Shown piece by piece: positions 11,243 through 22,717 of a stretch of 64,000 nucleotides of DNA. The position numbers were made by a program, and so were the translations under genes. This stretch comes from Populus alba (taxonomy: Eukaryota; Streptophyta; Magnoliopsida; Malpighiales; Salicaceae): NCBI RefSeq assembly GCF_005239225.2, contig NC_133296.1, positions 14,322,001-14,386,000 on the forward strand, written 5' to 3'. The notes below the pieces were generated by a model. It searched no databases. It worked only from the letters and a program-made list of their open reading frames with translations, and was not told where the DNA came from. How positions within the stretch are numbered: position 1 is the stretch's first letter; the number at the start of each line of letters is the position of its first letter.

Positions 11243-13339
11243 TGTCGATACACGACGTCGGGGCACGACGACTCCTCTTTTTGCTATATTTAACAAAAAG
11301 ATTTTGTTTTTAATATTGGAGAAAATGAAGATTTTATTGGAGTCGGCATCTAGTAATATGAGGGAACTAGAAAATCCAAATTAGACACTAGTTTCCAGAG
11401 ATTCAGGTACTGGTTGTAGTTATGTATTAAGGGAAGGTAGAACACCACCCTTAAAACATCCTTTCAGAGAAAAGGGTTACCCTTACTTGTGTGTTTTTAT
11501 ATTTGATTCAAATGCTATTATATTTTGAGCTTATTTGCAAATTTTGTTTTTATTTTTTTTTAAGTAGAGGATTAAACGTCGGTCCTAAACAATAGGAGAC
11601 ACGTTAAAAATGACATATCTCTAAAAATTAGGAGACTCGTCTAACAATATCGACGTTTTAAGACCCTAAAAAGAAGATTTTACGTCTGAGTTTACCAAAA
11701 AAAACAAAATTATAGACATAACCATATTTGTTCGGTATTTAAACTTTTTTTTTTTTACATCGGTCCTTTTCTATATCAAAAGAAACGTGTCAACAAACAA
11801 TATTTGTTTACAAAAAAAAAACATATTTTGATATCGTTGAGAAATGGGTATAACTATATTTGAAAATTAGGGTTTGGACCCACGAACGATAACATAATAG
11901 GATGGGTGTTGGACCCGCATTGTTATCCTTTTTTTTGTTTTATTTTTTGGTTTTACAACATGCAAGAAAATTTATATACAAAATAAAAAAATGTTAGAAA
12001 TCTAAAAAAAATTACCTGAGTGCCACAATATAGGTTAAAAGACTGAAATACCTCGTAGTATTTATTTGTAAAAAAATTACGAACATGCCACTGGCGGCGC
12101 TTGTGCTCACGCCGGTTGAGCCTTACTATTGACGGTGGAAAAAATTTTTTCGGGGCGAGATTTCTAGCCAATCGATGGTCGCTCCTGGTAGATCTGAGGT
12201 CGAGGATTCTGTTGGTGGTGGTCTTGACGACTGTTGATGGCTGATGAGGGAGAATCAACGACTTGAAGCTTCGGTGCCCGGCGACAATCGCGATCTTTTT
12301 CCTGCTAGATGAGGCGGAGAAAACGATGAAAACCACCGGGGTTTTTCTTTACCGCAAAGGAGAAACCTTTCTGTGGTGGTACAGAGGCTGGAGACGGCCG
12401 AAAAGTGGAGATCAGATGAGAGAGAGGGCGTCGCCGGCGAGAGGAGAGAGAGAGTCCGAGATTACGCTATGGTGTGAACGCATGCATAGTACACCAGTAC
12501 TGCTGAACACTGTGCGCCATTGGATCTTGATGAAACGATCGGTTTATGGCTGTGATTGCGCTAGATCTGCAGGTTGATCGGATGGTTCGGATTGTCTGGG
12601 GTTTTGATCCGCATATGTGACGCGGTGCAATCGGGTGACGTGGCGCAACGGGATGGTCAAATTCTTGAAATTATTTCAAGGGTTGAGATGTGTTGGGATA
12701 TATTTGGTAATTTTTTTAAATTGTTTTTTTTTAAAAACAATACCCTACTCTCGTGAAGAAAAACTAAAAAAAATATCAACATTTTTCTCCCCCCACCTTC
12801 CCTCTGCTCGGTTACAAATTTTTATTTTCGTATTATTGATTTGTGTTTATTATATATAATAAATAAAATATTTGTATATGTAAAATTAAAAATTCAAAAT
12901 TAGTATTAGAAAAAGCCCGTTTCAACGCGCAAAAAAGAGAAGAAATGAAATACCAAAAAAACATTTTGATTGGTATCAAACTAGTGAACCGGGTTTTGGT
13001 CGAAATGACGGTTTTTTGACCCGAAACAGCCCGAAACTCATTTTTTACCCTAGTCGACATGGTTTGACCCGTATTGACCCAGTGAACTCGGTTTTGGTTT
13101 TGGAAATGACTGTTTTGACCCGAAACAACCCGAAACTTTATTTTTTACCCTGGTCGACATGGTTTGACCCGTATTGACACCGGTGAACTCGGTTTTGATG
13201 GAAAGGTGCGGTTGACTTAAGAAAAATATATTTTTTGAATTTTAAAGTTTTTCTTAATTTTTTTGGATTTTTATAAATAATAATAGAAATAAAATAACAT
13301 TCAAGAAAATCTTGGTGAATCCAAAATTGGGTTACAACA
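11243..13339 (-). repeat. 3' LTR of the Tat element
   Basis: 2097 bases, against 1927 for its partner. It carries the same blocks in the same order. Differences include many one-base homopolymer changes plus a longer copy of the internal ~100-base repeat carrying GTCGACATGGTTTGACC (near 13040-13200). Part of the divergence may be sequencing error, so LTR-based dating would be unsafe. Confidence 0.92.
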
Positions 13340-13343
13340 GTTG

Positions 13344-13353
13344 CTCTCTCTTT
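13344..13353 (-). other. Polypurine tract
   Basis: In element sense AAAGAGAGAG lies four bases before the 3' LTR, the usual place of the plus-strand primer. The related fragments have AAAGAGGGG at the same place (43399-43408, 57929-57938). Confidence 0.7.
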
Positions 13354-13609
13354 ACAATGCTTACAGTGCAAAGGCATTGGAAAATTCATTTTCTTTTGAC
13401 TTTGCATAGTAAGTTTTGTAAAGAAAAATGATGGCGGTGTTGAAAAAATACACAAATTTTTCAGTTGGTCTAATTCTTATGAGCAACCTGCCCAAGTGAA
13501 AAACATGAAAGTGTTTTCAATATTGATTTTGTGAAATACATGAAAGTAATTTCAACAATGGTTTAGTGAACCGACCCGTCTGTGAAATACATGAAGTGAT
13601 TTCAATGTT

Positions 13610-14070
13610 GGTTTTTCAGGTGACTACCCGATGATACATGCGAGAAAACTCGCAAGTGGTCTAATTGCTCCAAGCGACCATGCCGATGATAAAATTACGA
13701 GGAAACTCGCAAGTGGTCTAATTATTCCTGGCGACCTGCCCGATGATAAAATGCGAGGAAACTCGCAAGTGGTCTAATTGTTCTAGGCGACCTGCCCAAT
13801 GATAAAATGCGAAGAACTCGCAAGTGGTCTAATTGTTCTAGGCGACTTGCCCGATAGTGAAATACTTGAAAGTGACTTCAAGGTTGATGAAAACTTCTAA
13901 AGGAAGTCATACATGTATGGTTGAGATCTGATTTGTAAATCGATCTCAGAGATGATGAAAGCTTATTAAGAAAGTCTTATATGTACGACTGAGATCTGAT
14001 TTGCAAATCGATCTCAAAGATTATGAAAGCTTCTTAAGAAAGTCTTATATGTACGGCTGAGATCTGAGCT
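13610..14070 (+). repeat. Structured tandem repeats upstream of the antisense gene
   Basis: Two arrays lie head to tail. At 13625-13870 about four ~57-base units each carry TGCGAGGAAACTCGCA or a variant, an inverted repeat with a four-base loop of GNRA type on this strand. At 13880-14065 about three ~68-base units carry GAGATCTGATTTG followed by CAAATCGATCTC, again an inverted repeat. Both end just before the TATA box of the antisense gene. A related array with different copy numbers is at 42590-43260. Confidence 0.75.
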
Positions 14071-14102
14071 TCTATTCAAAATGATGGCAAGAGCAAATTC
14101 CC

Positions 14103-14109
14103 TATAAAT
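14103..14109 (+). promoter_or_regulatory. TATA box of the antisense gene
   Basis: TATAAAT, in the context CCCTATAAATCAC, lies 80 bases before the ATG at 14189. The related element keeps it on the minus strand at 42539-42545, at nearly the same distance from its own ATG. Confidence 0.6.
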
Positions 14110-14188
14110 CACGCAGTATTTGGCAAAAGACATCAACTTCTTGCATTTTCAATACTCTCAAAGTTCTTAACTTTTTGAAGTTTTAACC

Positions 14189-14740
14189 ATGTCTTCCTCT
14201 TCTTTCAATGCTAATCCAAACCTTGTTCCTGCGGCAGAGCCTGTGGTTTGGCGTACTACCTTTGAAGTGAATGGTCGTCCAGTTACAATTGAGGATATTG
14301 TAATGGACAATGAAGATACCACTGTAGTTATGGCTAGAGACATGACCCTTCCTCGTGATGAAATGATGCTGGCAACGAGGACCGATATTGAAGCAGTGAA
14401 TCAATCACTTGCTCTTAGTATCAGAGTTACTTCGTCTTTGGTGAACATTGCGGAGCGTCTTCATGCCAGAAGACTTGAGTTGAATACTCAAATTCCTGAG
14501 CTCCATAATCAGATTGAGAATTTAAGGAAAAGACTTCGTGATGAGAGACGTCACAGGAACGAATTGGAGAGGAGAAACCAAGAGCTCAATGCACGTGTTG
14601 ACTTTTGGAGGGACTATGTTAACACCCGACACCTCGAGTTCGAGGAACAGATGGAGCGCATAACTAACCTATTTGAGGAATTTCGAGTAATGATGGATCA
14701 TCAAAATGAAAATATCCCTAATCGTCCTCACAGTGTTTAA
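14189..14740 (+). CDS. Antisense extra ORF of the Tat element; coiled-coil protein
   Basis: An intact 183-residue ORF opposite in direction to gag-pol, between integrase and the 3' LTR. No known domain is recognised. Residues 1-70 include PVVWRTTFEVNGRPVTIEDI; residues ~80-175 form a charged heptad-like coiled coil (RRLELNTQIPELHNQIENL, ERRNQELNARVDFW). There is no signal peptide or membrane segment. It has a TATA box 80 bases upstream and AATAAA at 14770-14775, so it looks like a self-contained transcription unit. A homologue with four stops is at 41906-42457. Antisense extra ORFs at this place are known for the Tat lineage (Grande and relatives); their function is not established. The start is supported by its conservation in the homologue. 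Confidence 0.75.
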   Translation: MSSSSFNANPNLVPAAEPVVWRTTFEVNGRPVTIEDIVMDNEDTTVVMARDMTLPRDEMMLATRTDIEAVNQSLALSIRVTSSLVNIAERLHARRLELNTQIPELHNQIENLRKRLRDERRHRNELERRNQELNARVDFWRDYVNTRHLEFEEQMERITNLFEEFRVMMDHQNENIPNRPHSV

Positions 14741-14769
14741 CGTTTATTCTTGTAAACCATTTGCCCATG

Positions 14770-14775
14770 AATAAA
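14770..14775 (+). terminator. Poly(A) signal of the antisense gene
   Basis: AATAAA, 30 bases after the stop codon. The equivalent AATAAA is present on the minus strand near 41866-41873 in the related fragment. Confidence 0.5.
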
Positions 14776-16060
14776 AATCCATCTTTCTCGTCTTTATTCA
14801 TGAATTTTGCTTTTATGGAATTGCCATATTTGATATGATTTAAAAGAACTTCATTTCATCTGAGTCTCGTTGTGTGAGATATCTGCAAAAAAAAATATGT
14901 GATGCTTGTGAAGTGAGATGATATGCAATGCATCTTACTTGTTTATGAAATATAGATCCCCATTCATCTTGTTTGAAGGTCTTGACTTTAAGTGAGCTCT
15001 TTTGAATTACGCGTACTTCAAGTCTACTCAAGCCGACCCATGTTGTTCATTCTTCTAAGATACGCTTTGTTTGAGTTTCCCAACAGTCACTGCACTTTTC
15101 CCTATTGGTAACTTCACTGAGAGAATTAACTTCTCCCTAGCCCGACATTGTTCTATAGGCAACATTCCTATTATTGAAGATTCTTTAACCAATTCATATG
15201 GTCAATATAAGAGGATTATCCCGCTTCATCTACATTCCTCTTGATGTATCAGTTATCTTGTTGTCTAACTGATCATATTGTGAGAGTCAATAATCTCTTT
15301 TCATGGATACTGCAAATCATACTATTTTAGTCCTCATGCTGGAAGAAGTCCACAGTTTTATAATGTGTATTTTCCACTAGGGAAGCAAATTTCTTTGTGC
15401 CATTAAGGATCTGGTAACTACTTCTTTGCCCCTTGGAGAATTAACTGCCTCATTTCATTTCCTCCTTTGCTCTTGTTGTCATTAGAATCTCTAATTTTCT
15501 AATGGTGCCTCGTAATGTGTCGTATATTCATTTTTCTTACAAAGAAAACCTTTTTTCAAAAATGATTTTTTAAAAGATCTGTTTTGTTCTTGAAAACTAA
15601 AACTCTCAATGTCTATTTATAATAATGTTCAGGCAACTCTGGGGCTTTATGTCAAATCTCTTAGTAAAAGTAATCTAAGATGAAGGTAAGTGATGAGATG
15701 ACCTTCTGCTTTGGTTTTCAAAGTGTTTCCAGCGAGTGCTTAAAGGTATTTTCAGAGAAAAAGACAATTTGCCTTTTATCTTTAGAAACACACTCTTTTT
15801 GACAGCGATGAATAATAACGAGTAATTATTTGCTACCCATGACTCTTTTATGGAAAAGTCTCTTATATTTGAGAACGTCGTTTATTGATCCAGGTTGCTT
15901 ACTTGATTAGAAAGACTTCAAGGCACTCTAATGTATTTCATGGCTCAAGGCTATAAAAGAAAGAGTATTCCATAAGCTCAAAAAGTGTTTAAGGGCTTAT
16001 AAATTATAAATCACTATTATCTTGTCTTGGCATTTTCTTTTGCTACCTTGACAACAAAAA
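14776..16060 (-). other. Tat element non-pol region
   Basis: No ORF is supported. The stretch is homologous in reverse orientation to 40560-41900 of the second Tat fragment, which shows it is part of the element. It resembles the long non-coding tail of Tat elements. Confidence 0.6.
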
Positions 16061-16286
16061 TGATGCTAAATATTCCAAATGAGAACTTCTGTTTTTTTTT
16101 GTTATTCCCATCTTTGTTAGGAATTCTCTCAATTGTTTGGAATTTTATTGAATTTTTTGTTGTTAGGCTTCTTTATAAGCTCACATGCCTTCAAGACAAT
16201 TTTCTTAATCATATTTCTCTTGTTGCCCCTAGTGTTAATGGGTGGTATCTTAGTTAAGGTTCTTCGTGAAGAAAAGGCCTTTAAAT
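16061..16286. repeat. Left copy of a gap-flanking duplicate
   Basis: Nearly repeats 16787-17025 on the other side of the N run; both begin TGATGCTAAA and end near GGCCTTTAAAT/GGGCTTTAAAT. Differences are mostly single-base gains and losses. Confidence 0.85.
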
Positions 16287-16786
16287 NNNNNNNNNNNNNN
16301 NNNNNNNNNNNNNNNNNNNNNNNNNNNNNNNNNNNNNNNNNNNNNNNNNNNNNNNNNNNNNNNNNNNNNNNNNNNNNNNNNNNNNNNNNNNNNNNNNNNN
16401 NNNNNNNNNNNNNNNNNNNNNNNNNNNNNNNNNNNNNNNNNNNNNNNNNNNNNNNNNNNNNNNNNNNNNNNNNNNNNNNNNNNNNNNNNNNNNNNNNNNN
16501 NNNNNNNNNNNNNNNNNNNNNNNNNNNNNNNNNNNNNNNNNNNNNNNNNNNNNNNNNNNNNNNNNNNNNNNNNNNNNNNNNNNNNNNNNNNNNNNNNNNN
16601 NNNNNNNNNNNNNNNNNNNNNNNNNNNNNNNNNNNNNNNNNNNNNNNNNNNNNNNNNNNNNNNNNNNNNNNNNNNNNNNNNNNNNNNNNNNNNNNNNNNN
16701 NNNNNNNNNNNNNNNNNNNNNNNNNNNNNNNNNNNNNNNNNNNNNNNNNNNNNNNNNNNNNNNNNNNNNNNNNNNNNNNNNNNNNN
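16287..16786. other. Assembly gap (500 N)
   Basis: Exactly 500 unresolved bases inside the Tat element. Any ORF that spans it is meaningless. Confidence 1.
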
Positions 16787-17025
16787 TGATGCTAAAATAT
16801 TCCAAAATGAGGAACTTCTGTTTTTTTTTTTTTTTGTTATTCCCATCTTTGTTAGGAATTCTCTTCAATGTTTGGGAATTTTATTTCGAATTTTTTGTTG
16901 TTAGGCTTTCTTTATAGCTCACATGCCTTCAAAACCAATTTTGATAACTCATATTTCTCTTGTTGCCCCCTAGTGTAGGTGTGATCTCTTAGTTAAGGTT
17001 CTTGTGAAAGAAAAGGGCTTTAAAT
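16787..17025. repeat. Right copy of the gap-flanking duplicate
   Basis: See 16061-16286. The corresponding sequence in the second Tat fragment, near 40470-40570, is present once. Confidence 0.85.
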
Positions 17026-17569
17026 AGACTCGGCTCAAATTGGGACTGCAAAGGATAATTTTAAAGAAAGTGAAAGGAATATCAAAGATGGCCTTTCCTC
17101 ATTTCAAGTAAAGATCAGTTAAAACCAGTAAAGCTATGCCACATCCAGCGTAATGCTTTGAATTTGTACCGATACCACACGTTTTGCAAGTCCATGACAA
17201 ACTAATGTACTACCAACCATTATTTCATGCTGATAAAATATGGATCCAAGACATAAACTTGGGTGATAGTTTTTCCAATTGCATTTTTTTTTTGACTTGT
17301 TTAGTCATCTTTTTCAAGGGAATTTACTCTAAACATTAATTGCCAAATAATCATTTGATTTATTGCATTGAAAATCACACAAAATGAAAATCAATTCTTT
17401 TAAAACCTCATTTAAGAAGAATGGATTCTCCTGTAAAAAAAGTTGTGAAAGATCAAATTGTTAGTCATTGAGATCATGCATGGGTTTTTTTTGGTGAGGT
17501 ATTGCAAAGAGAATTTCCTGGCCAAAACTTCAAATTGATTGATTTTGGATTGGTAATGAAACACATCAT

Positions 17570-18959
17570 ACATAATACTTTTTCACGGAATCAGAGTTCA
17601 CAGGCCTAGGTAAATCATCTCCGCATCCATTCGCTAAAGTTAACAAACAGAGCCCCTCCGGGAATGCTTTCTTCACTACATATGGGCTTCATAGTTTGGA
17701 TGCCTAACTTGCTTCGGGTCTTCGCTTCACTGGTAATTAACAGCAAGATTTTTCGTAGTACAAGATCCCATCTTTGAATTCTCTTAGTTGAACTTTTCGG
17801 TCATATGCTTTGGCCATCCTTCTTTGGTACAGGTTGGTGATGGAAAATTGCCAGCCAACCTATGGACTTTCACTTATCATGTTAGATGTTCATAATCTAC
17901 TTTAGCCCATTTAGCTTCTTTGGTTCAGATTCTATTAGTACTCTCAAAGAGGGAATTTCCACTTCCAAAGGAATCACTACCTCCATCCCAAATACTAATG
18001 AGTAAGGTGTAGCTCCAGTGGATGTCCTTATAAAAGCTACTGTTCGATATGCATGTAGAGCAAAGGGAAGCATCTCATGCCAATCCTTATAAGTGACTAC
18101 CATCTTCTGGATAATCTCTGATATTCTTGTTTGTAGCTTCGACAACACCATTCATCTTTGGTCTGTAAGGAGACGAGTTTGAATGTTTAATTTTCCACTT
18201 CACACACAATTCTGTGATTATTTTTCCATTAAAATTTTGGGCGTTGTCGGTCACTATCTTCTCAGGTGAACCATACCGACATATCAAATCTTTCTCAATG
18301 AAGCACTTGACCATTTTTTGAGTTACATGAGCATAAAAGCTGGCCTCCACCCACTTTATGAAGTAATCAATGGCTATTAAGATAAATTGATGCCTATTGC
18401 TAGCCTTTAGGTTAATTGGCCCCATCACATCTATTCCCCACATTGCAAATAGCCATGGTGATGTCATGTTAAACAGAGGAGCTGGAGGTGCATTTATCTT
18501 ATCACTATACACTTGACATTTATGGCATTTTCTGACATAATCGATGCAATCTTTCTCCATGGTCATCCAGAAGTACCTAGATCGTTGCATTTGTCTAGCC
18601 ATCATGTGCCCACTTGCATGAGTTGCACAAATTCCTTCATGAATTTCTTGCAATTCTACTTTAGCTTCGATTTCATCTAGACATCTTAGTAAAGTTCCAT
18701 TGAATGATCTTTTATATAGAATTTCTCCATCTAGGTAAAATTCCATGGCTAACCTTCTTAAGGTCTTCATATCTGCTTTAGATGCCCCTAAGGGATATTC
18801 TTGATATTGGATAAACCTCTTGATGTCATAAAACCATGGGTTCCCATCTATTTCTCCTTCAAGTGAACAACAATGAGCTGGAAAATTGTTAATCTCAATG
18901 TGGATTGGTTGTACCCTGATTCCGTAATCAACTTTGGCCATAGAAGCTAAGGTTGCCAA
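17570..18959 (-). pseudogene. Integrase region of the Tat polyprotein
   Basis: Starts with an open stretch 18959-18087 holding an HHCC zinc-binding region (HEGICATHASGH ... CHKC) and the catalytic triad: Asp in GIDVMGPI, Asp in IVTDNAQNF, and Glu in NGVVEATNKN exactly 36 residues on, the DD(35)E spacing. A frameshift near 18110 moves the frame; the chain resumes at 18151-17897 (DWHEMLPFALHAYRT ... TGATPYSLVFGMEVVIP) and then decays through stops to about 17570, where remnants of the C-terminal domain (NYEGP-like) can be seen. In the living family this enzyme inserts the cDNA into the chromosome. This copy is broken. Confidence 0.88.
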
Positions 18960-19020
18960 AGCATCAGCAAATTGGTTTTTGTCTCTTCCATATGGGTTAA
19001 AATCTATCTCATCAAAGCCC

Positions 19021-19808
19021 TCAGTCAGTTTTTGAGAGATATTGTTGATTTGGGATCAATTTTTCTTCTTTGGTCTGCCATTCACCTTTCACTTGACAGA
19101 TTATTAACATTAAATCCCCATAGACATCAAGCTTCTTTATTTTCATCTCTAAAACAACTTCTAAACCAAGGATACAAGCCTCATATTCAGTAGTATTGTT
19201 AGTACATTCAAATTGTAGTTTGATTGAGATGGGATATTGCTTCTGGTTAGATGAGATTATCACAACCCCTGCTCCATTGCCAGATACATTCACTGCCCCA
19301 TCAAAATACATAATCCACTAATCATTCTTCTCTTTGTCTTCTTCTACTATCAACACATCCTCATCCGAGAAGTCAAATTTCAATGGCTCATAATCTTTGA
19401 TAACATTATCTGCCAAATGATCATCAATTACACTTTTACGGATTTTCTTGTCTTGTATACAATGTCATACTTGGCCAACATCACTTGCCATCTTGCTATT
19501 TGGCTTGACAAGTAAGGTTTCTCAAAGATGTATTTAAGAGGATCCATTATTTAGATCAACCAGGTGGTATAATACAACATATATTGTCGAAGACGTTTTG
19601 TGCTCCATACAAGAGCACAACATAGCTTCTCAATCATAGTATATCTGGATTCACAATCGATAAACTTCTTACTCAGATAATAGATAGCTTGCTCCTTCCT
19701 TCTAGACTCATCATGTTGTCCCAACACACAACCCATTACTTCCTCAATTACTGTCAAATTCAAGATCAAAGGTCTTCCAGGCACAGGTGGCACTAACAAA
19801 GGTGGATT
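19021..19808 (-). pseudogene. RNase H region of the Tat polyprotein
   Basis: Two open stretches follow RT. The first (19799-19551) is the RT-RNase H connection with YYLSKKFIDCESRYTMIEKLC and ALVWSTKRLRQYM, ended by a stop at 19551-19553. The second (19311-19021) has the RNase H core: MYFDGAVN (first Asp), NNTTEYEACILGL (Glu) and VYGDLMLI (second Asp). It degrades the RNA of the RNA/DNA hybrid in active elements. It is separated from RT by a single in-frame TAG at 19809-19811. Confidence 0.82.
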
Positions 19809-20885
19809 CTATAAGTATTGCTTTATTTTATCAAAAGCTTCTTGACAATCTTTGTCCCAAGTACCAGGATTCTTTTTTTGAAGTAATCGGAAGATTGGCT
19901 CACATGTCGCTGTTAACTGAGATATGAATCTGGTGATGTAATTCAAACGTCCCAAGAAACCTTTTACTTCTTTTTCGGTTTTAGGAGCTGTCATAGCCTG
20001 AATGGCCTTTACTTTATCAGGATCGACCTCTATTCCTTTATTGCTTATCACAAACCCTAGCAACTTTCCAGACTTCACACCAAATGAGCATTTTGTCGGA
20101 TTCAATTTCAACTGATACTTCCTTAGTCTATCAAATAATTTTCTTAGAATTTGAATGTGATCTTCTTCATTCGTAGACTTGGCAATCATGTCATCCACAT
20201 ACACTTCAATCTCTTTGTGTATCATATCATGAAAAAGTGTCACCATTTCCCTTTGATATGTGGCTCCAGCATTCTTTAACCCGAATAGCATCACTTTGTA
20301 GCAAAATATTCCCCATGGTGAGAAAAAAATGGTCTTCTCTTTATCTTCTTCAGCCATTTTAATCTGGTTATACCCAGAGAATCCGTCCATGAAGGAATAA
20401 GTTGAGCTTCTAGCAGCATTGTCTACCAAGATGTTTATGTGAGGCAAAGGGAAATTATCCTTTGGACTAGCTTTGTTTAGATCCCTGAAGTCCACACATA
20501 CTCTGATTTTGTCATCCTTCTTTGGTACCACCACTATGTTGGATACCCATTGAGGGTATTTAATGACTTCTAGAAAACCAGCATCCCACTGCTTCTTTAT
20601 CTCTGCCTTAACCTTGAGTAGAATATCCGGGTGAGTTCTTCTTAATTTCTGCTTAACAGGTTTACATCCTTCTATCAAAGGTACCCTATGTACTACAATA
20701 TCAATGTCTAAACCAGGCATAGCTGCATAAGACCAGGCAAACACATCCATATACTCTTGTAGTAGTGAGGTTAAACTGTATCTTTCTTCTGTAGTAATCA
20801 AAGTTCCAATCTTTAGCTCTCTTTTATCTTGCTCGATGCCTACATTTATCACCTCTAATTCTTCTTTTGCAGGTTTTCCAAGCAT
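19809..20885 (-). pseudogene. Reverse transcriptase region of the Tat polyprotein
   Basis: A 358-residue open stretch with the whole gypsy RT core: KKDDKIRVCVDFRDLNKA, FPLPHINILVDN, FMDGFSGYNQIKM, SPWGIFCYKVMLFGLKNAGA, the catalytic YVDDM, and the thumb/connection segment LGFVISNKGIEVDPDKVKAI. All catalytic aspartates are present. The segment before it has shifted frame near 20880, and it ends at TAG 19809-19811, which looks like a mutated CAG. The domain itself is uninterrupted, but the polyprotein around it is not. Confidence 0.92.
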
Positions 20886-21043
20886 ACTCAGACTGTTCTA
20901 ATTCCTGTCTAGTAAACTCTTTCATATTTAATCTTCATTCCATTCCTCTTCATCCATTTGCAATCACATCCTTATCAAAGTTTGGCCATTCATTTTCAAT
21001 GCAATATGTTTGTGGATTTATGGAGGATTCGCTTTCAGAATTC

Positions 21044-21283
21044 CTGAAAGCGGAAGGTGTTTTTAGTATAAATGCGTATCTTGTAGCCAAACAAAACAAA
21101 AGAAGATAACAATTGTTGAAGAAAATGCAGGATCTCAATAATATTTTAAAAGTTGACTCAATAATTATGAAAAGACCTTATGTTGACATCTTGATCCAAG
21201 ATGGCCAACTAGGTACAAAAACACAAAGCAAACTACAAAGCAAAGCACATAAAAGCAAATATAAGCAGACGCTTATTCATTAC
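21044..21283 (-). other. Putative intron between protease and RT (Ogre-type)
   Basis: On the minus strand the protease frame ends in PLVFKK then TAA. A donor AA|GTAATG starts at 21283 and an acceptor TTTCAG|G ends at 21044. Joining them gives ...VFKK-NSESESSINP..., one frame, and removes 240 AT-rich bases containing stops. A branch-like TACTAA lies about 20 bases before the acceptor. A spliced intron in this same interval is a known hallmark of Ogre elements. Splicing here is inferred. Confidence 0.6.
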
Positions 21284-22717
21284 TTCTTGAAAACAAGTGG
21301 GGCTTCTTCAATCTCCCAATTATGGAACACTTCATCAACCAAAAGCTTTCGCACAAAGGCGTTGGTTGGAGCCTCTTCTAGGGAGTGGACAGTTAACTGA
21401 GGTAACAATTCATCTTCTTTTGCTATTTTTGGCTCGTCATCAAAATTCCAGCCTTTACCTTCACCTTCCTCTACATTGTTGATATCCATGAAAGCAAGTT
21501 TCTGTCCCAAGACTTCCATCATGTTTTCAGGTTTCATCACATATGCTAACTTTAGGAAAGAAACATGGATGGGTGGGATTATAATGTCTTCTTCTTCTGG
21601 CTTTCTTCCTTCCATTCTGGCCAACCTTCTTTCTCGTTTAATCCTAGCAGCTCTCTGGTAATCATCTTTCTTAGGCTTAAAGCCAAGCCCGAACCTCTGA
21701 TCAGTAACCTTAATTTTTATTATATTGACTCTCTTAAGATTTCCAGCAACTAGATCATTCTGGAATGGTTGCCCATGTTTCAAAAAGCATTTAGCTATCA
21801 TTCTAGCAGTATCAGAAATCATTGGTCTTCTTAACACCGTATTCTCTGGTACCCATTCAGTGTTCACAACCTCGAAGGCATGGAGATTTCCATATTTGCA
21901 ATCTTCTGCTTTAATATAAGGGACCGACACATTCCTTATCATGGACAAGGTTTCTTCTGCCTTAACTTTCACTAGAGTACCATTGATAATGTACTTCAAA
22001 CATTGGTGTAGAGATGATGCCATAGCCACAGCCCCAGCGGCGTGTATCCATGGCCTTCCCAATAACATGCTATACGAAGGATGGATATCCATCACTTGTA
22101 AGGTTATCAAAAACATCTGAGGCCCTATAAACAATTCAATGTCAATGGTCCCTATCACCTATCTAGGGGAACCATCATACGCTCTAGCTGTCATCATGCT
22201 TGGTCTCATGTAAGTAGCATCAATTGGCATCTTATCTAATATATGCCTTAGCAGCACATTCAACGCTGAACCATTATCCATAAGCACTTTGCCGATCAAA
22301 CAGTCCTTACATTTCATGGTGATGTACAAAGGCTTGTTATGCCCAGTCCCTTCCAGGCCTAGCTCATCTTCTGTGAAGTATAAGTAATTGGAGGCTTGAA
22401 TTTCTTCCACCAAATGTTCCATTGTATCTTAAGTAATATCCCTGTGGCACATATGCTTCATTCAACACACCTTTTTCAATGCTTTTACGGTGTAACTTAG
22501 AACTCAAAATAAGTGACATTAAAGAGATTCTAGCAGGAGTTTTCTTCAACTGATCTACCACGCTATACTCACTATGCTTCATCAACTTCAGAAATTCATT
22601 AGACTCGTCTTCACTTATAGGTTTTTTCACTTCCATACCTTTAAAAGCATCAACTATCTCTTTTCCTTTAGCTTTCCTCTGCCTCTCTAATTCTTCTGGT
22701 GTTAAAACACCGACCAC
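21284..22717 (-). pseudogene. Aspartic protease and flanking region of the Tat polyprotein
   Basis: Open pieces 22717-22364, 22422-22159 and 22158-21280 follow each other with one frameshift near 22430 and one TAG at 22159-22161. The protease active site is VLMDNGSALNVL; Asp-Asn-Gly in place of Asp-Ser/Thr-Gly is normal for the Tat lineage. The flap side follows, then LLGRPWIHAAGAV. The rest (to 21280) is a charged linker that continues across the putative intron. The enzyme would cleave the polyprotein. Confidence 0.82.

Noticed and set aside
16133..16904. Long ORFs across the N run on both strands
   Set aside because: They consist of unresolved bases.
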